A DNA stretch of 9,035 nt from JAGLCY01 sp965369705 (GTDB taxonomy: Bacteria > Krumholzibacteriota > Krumholzibacteriia > LZORAL124-64-63), in assembly GCA_965369705.1 (NCBI GenBank), contig CBDURF010000140.1, positions 1-9,035 of the forward strand. The letters are read 5' to 3'. The notes under the pieces are model-generated. The model was not told where the DNA came from. It searched no databases and saw nothing but the letters and a program-made list of their open reading frames with translations. Both the position numbers and the translations under genes were made by a program. Shown piece by piece: positions 8,930-9,035 of the stretch. Each line of letters opens with the position of its first letter. The stretch's first letter is position 1.

Positions 8930-8968
8930 TCAAAACAGGACCCCCGGGGGGTGATTTTCGGAGAATTT

Positions 8969-9035
8969 ATGTGGGGTTTTCCGCGTCGCGATGAGCGGGA
9001 TGGGGTGATCATGGGTATCTCCTTGGATGAGCGAT
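8969..9035 (+). CDS. Possible start of a divergent gene, cut by the right edge
   Basis: From the ATG at 8969 the frame stays open to the end of the window for 22 codons, reading MWGFPRRDERDGVIMGISLD and on. GGAG lies five bases upstream, a good ribosome binding site. The residue mix, with several charged residues, looks protein-like, but the stretch is too short to identify. An in-frame ATG at 9011 is an alternative start with a weaker upstream site. It would be divergent from the S9 peptidase gene, with a 228-base shared intergenic region. A 29-codon minus-strand frame overlaps it, so the assignment is uncertain. Confidence 0.4.
   Translation, partial: MWGFPRRDERDGVIMGISLDER

Noticed and set aside
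8940..8952. CCCCCGGGGG palindrome as a possible terminator
   Set aside because: The arms meet without a loop and no T-run follows on either strand.
8923..9012. Minus-strand frame of 29 codons with AAGGAG before its ATG
   Set aside because: The ribosome site is good, but the peptide is short and without features and overlaps the plus-strand frame open to the window edge. It is kept only as a finding.

Overview
The window holds a conventional, GC-rich stretch of chromosome from a Gram-negative-type (diderm) bacterium. Evidence for a diderm is an exported S9 peptidase with a Sec-type signal peptide and a membrane-anchored SRPBCC protein whose positively charged N-terminus predicts a periplasmic domain. 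The pyruvate dehydrogenase genes are of the E. coli-like type, with a homodimeric E1. The lineage cannot be fixed from the sequence alone; a Proteobacterium or a high-GC candidate phylum would both fit. No phage, insertion sequence, CRISPR array, tRNA or rRNA was seen.

Layout, read along the minus strand from right to left. (1) Positions 8741-9035 form a regulatory interval. It holds an extended -10 promoter for the S9 peptidase gene and, near the right edge, the probable start of a divergent plus-strand gene. (2) Positions 6066-8740 hold a two-gene unit: an exported S9 prolyl-oligopeptidase-family peptidase that starts at TTG, then, 23 bases later, a membrane-anchored SRPBCC protein. A clean intrinsic terminator (6013-6044) closes the unit. 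(3) Positions 5852-6012 carry the likely promoter of the next operon. (4) Positions 348-5851 hold a complete pyruvate dehydrogenase operon, aceE-aceF-lpdA, encoding all three enzymes that convert pyruvate to acetyl-CoA, with gaps of 40 and 4 bases. (5) Positions 25-347 are non-coding: short tandem repeats of 22 bp and 9 bp lie directly after the lpdA stop, followed by an AT-rich promoter region. (6) At 1-24 are the first eight codons of a further minus-strand gene with a strong ribosome binding site, running off the left edge.

The three PDH genes work as one complex. AceE decarboxylates pyruvate with thiamine diphosphate, AceF carries the acetyl group on its single lipoyl domain and passes it to CoA, and LpdA re-oxidises the lipoyl group to make NADH. 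I see no sign of an undescribed multi-gene system. The least ordinary parts are the repeat tract with a potential RNA G-quadruplex at the 3' end of the PDH operon, which has no recognisable hairpin terminator, and the start-codon corrections for aceF and the S9 peptidase.
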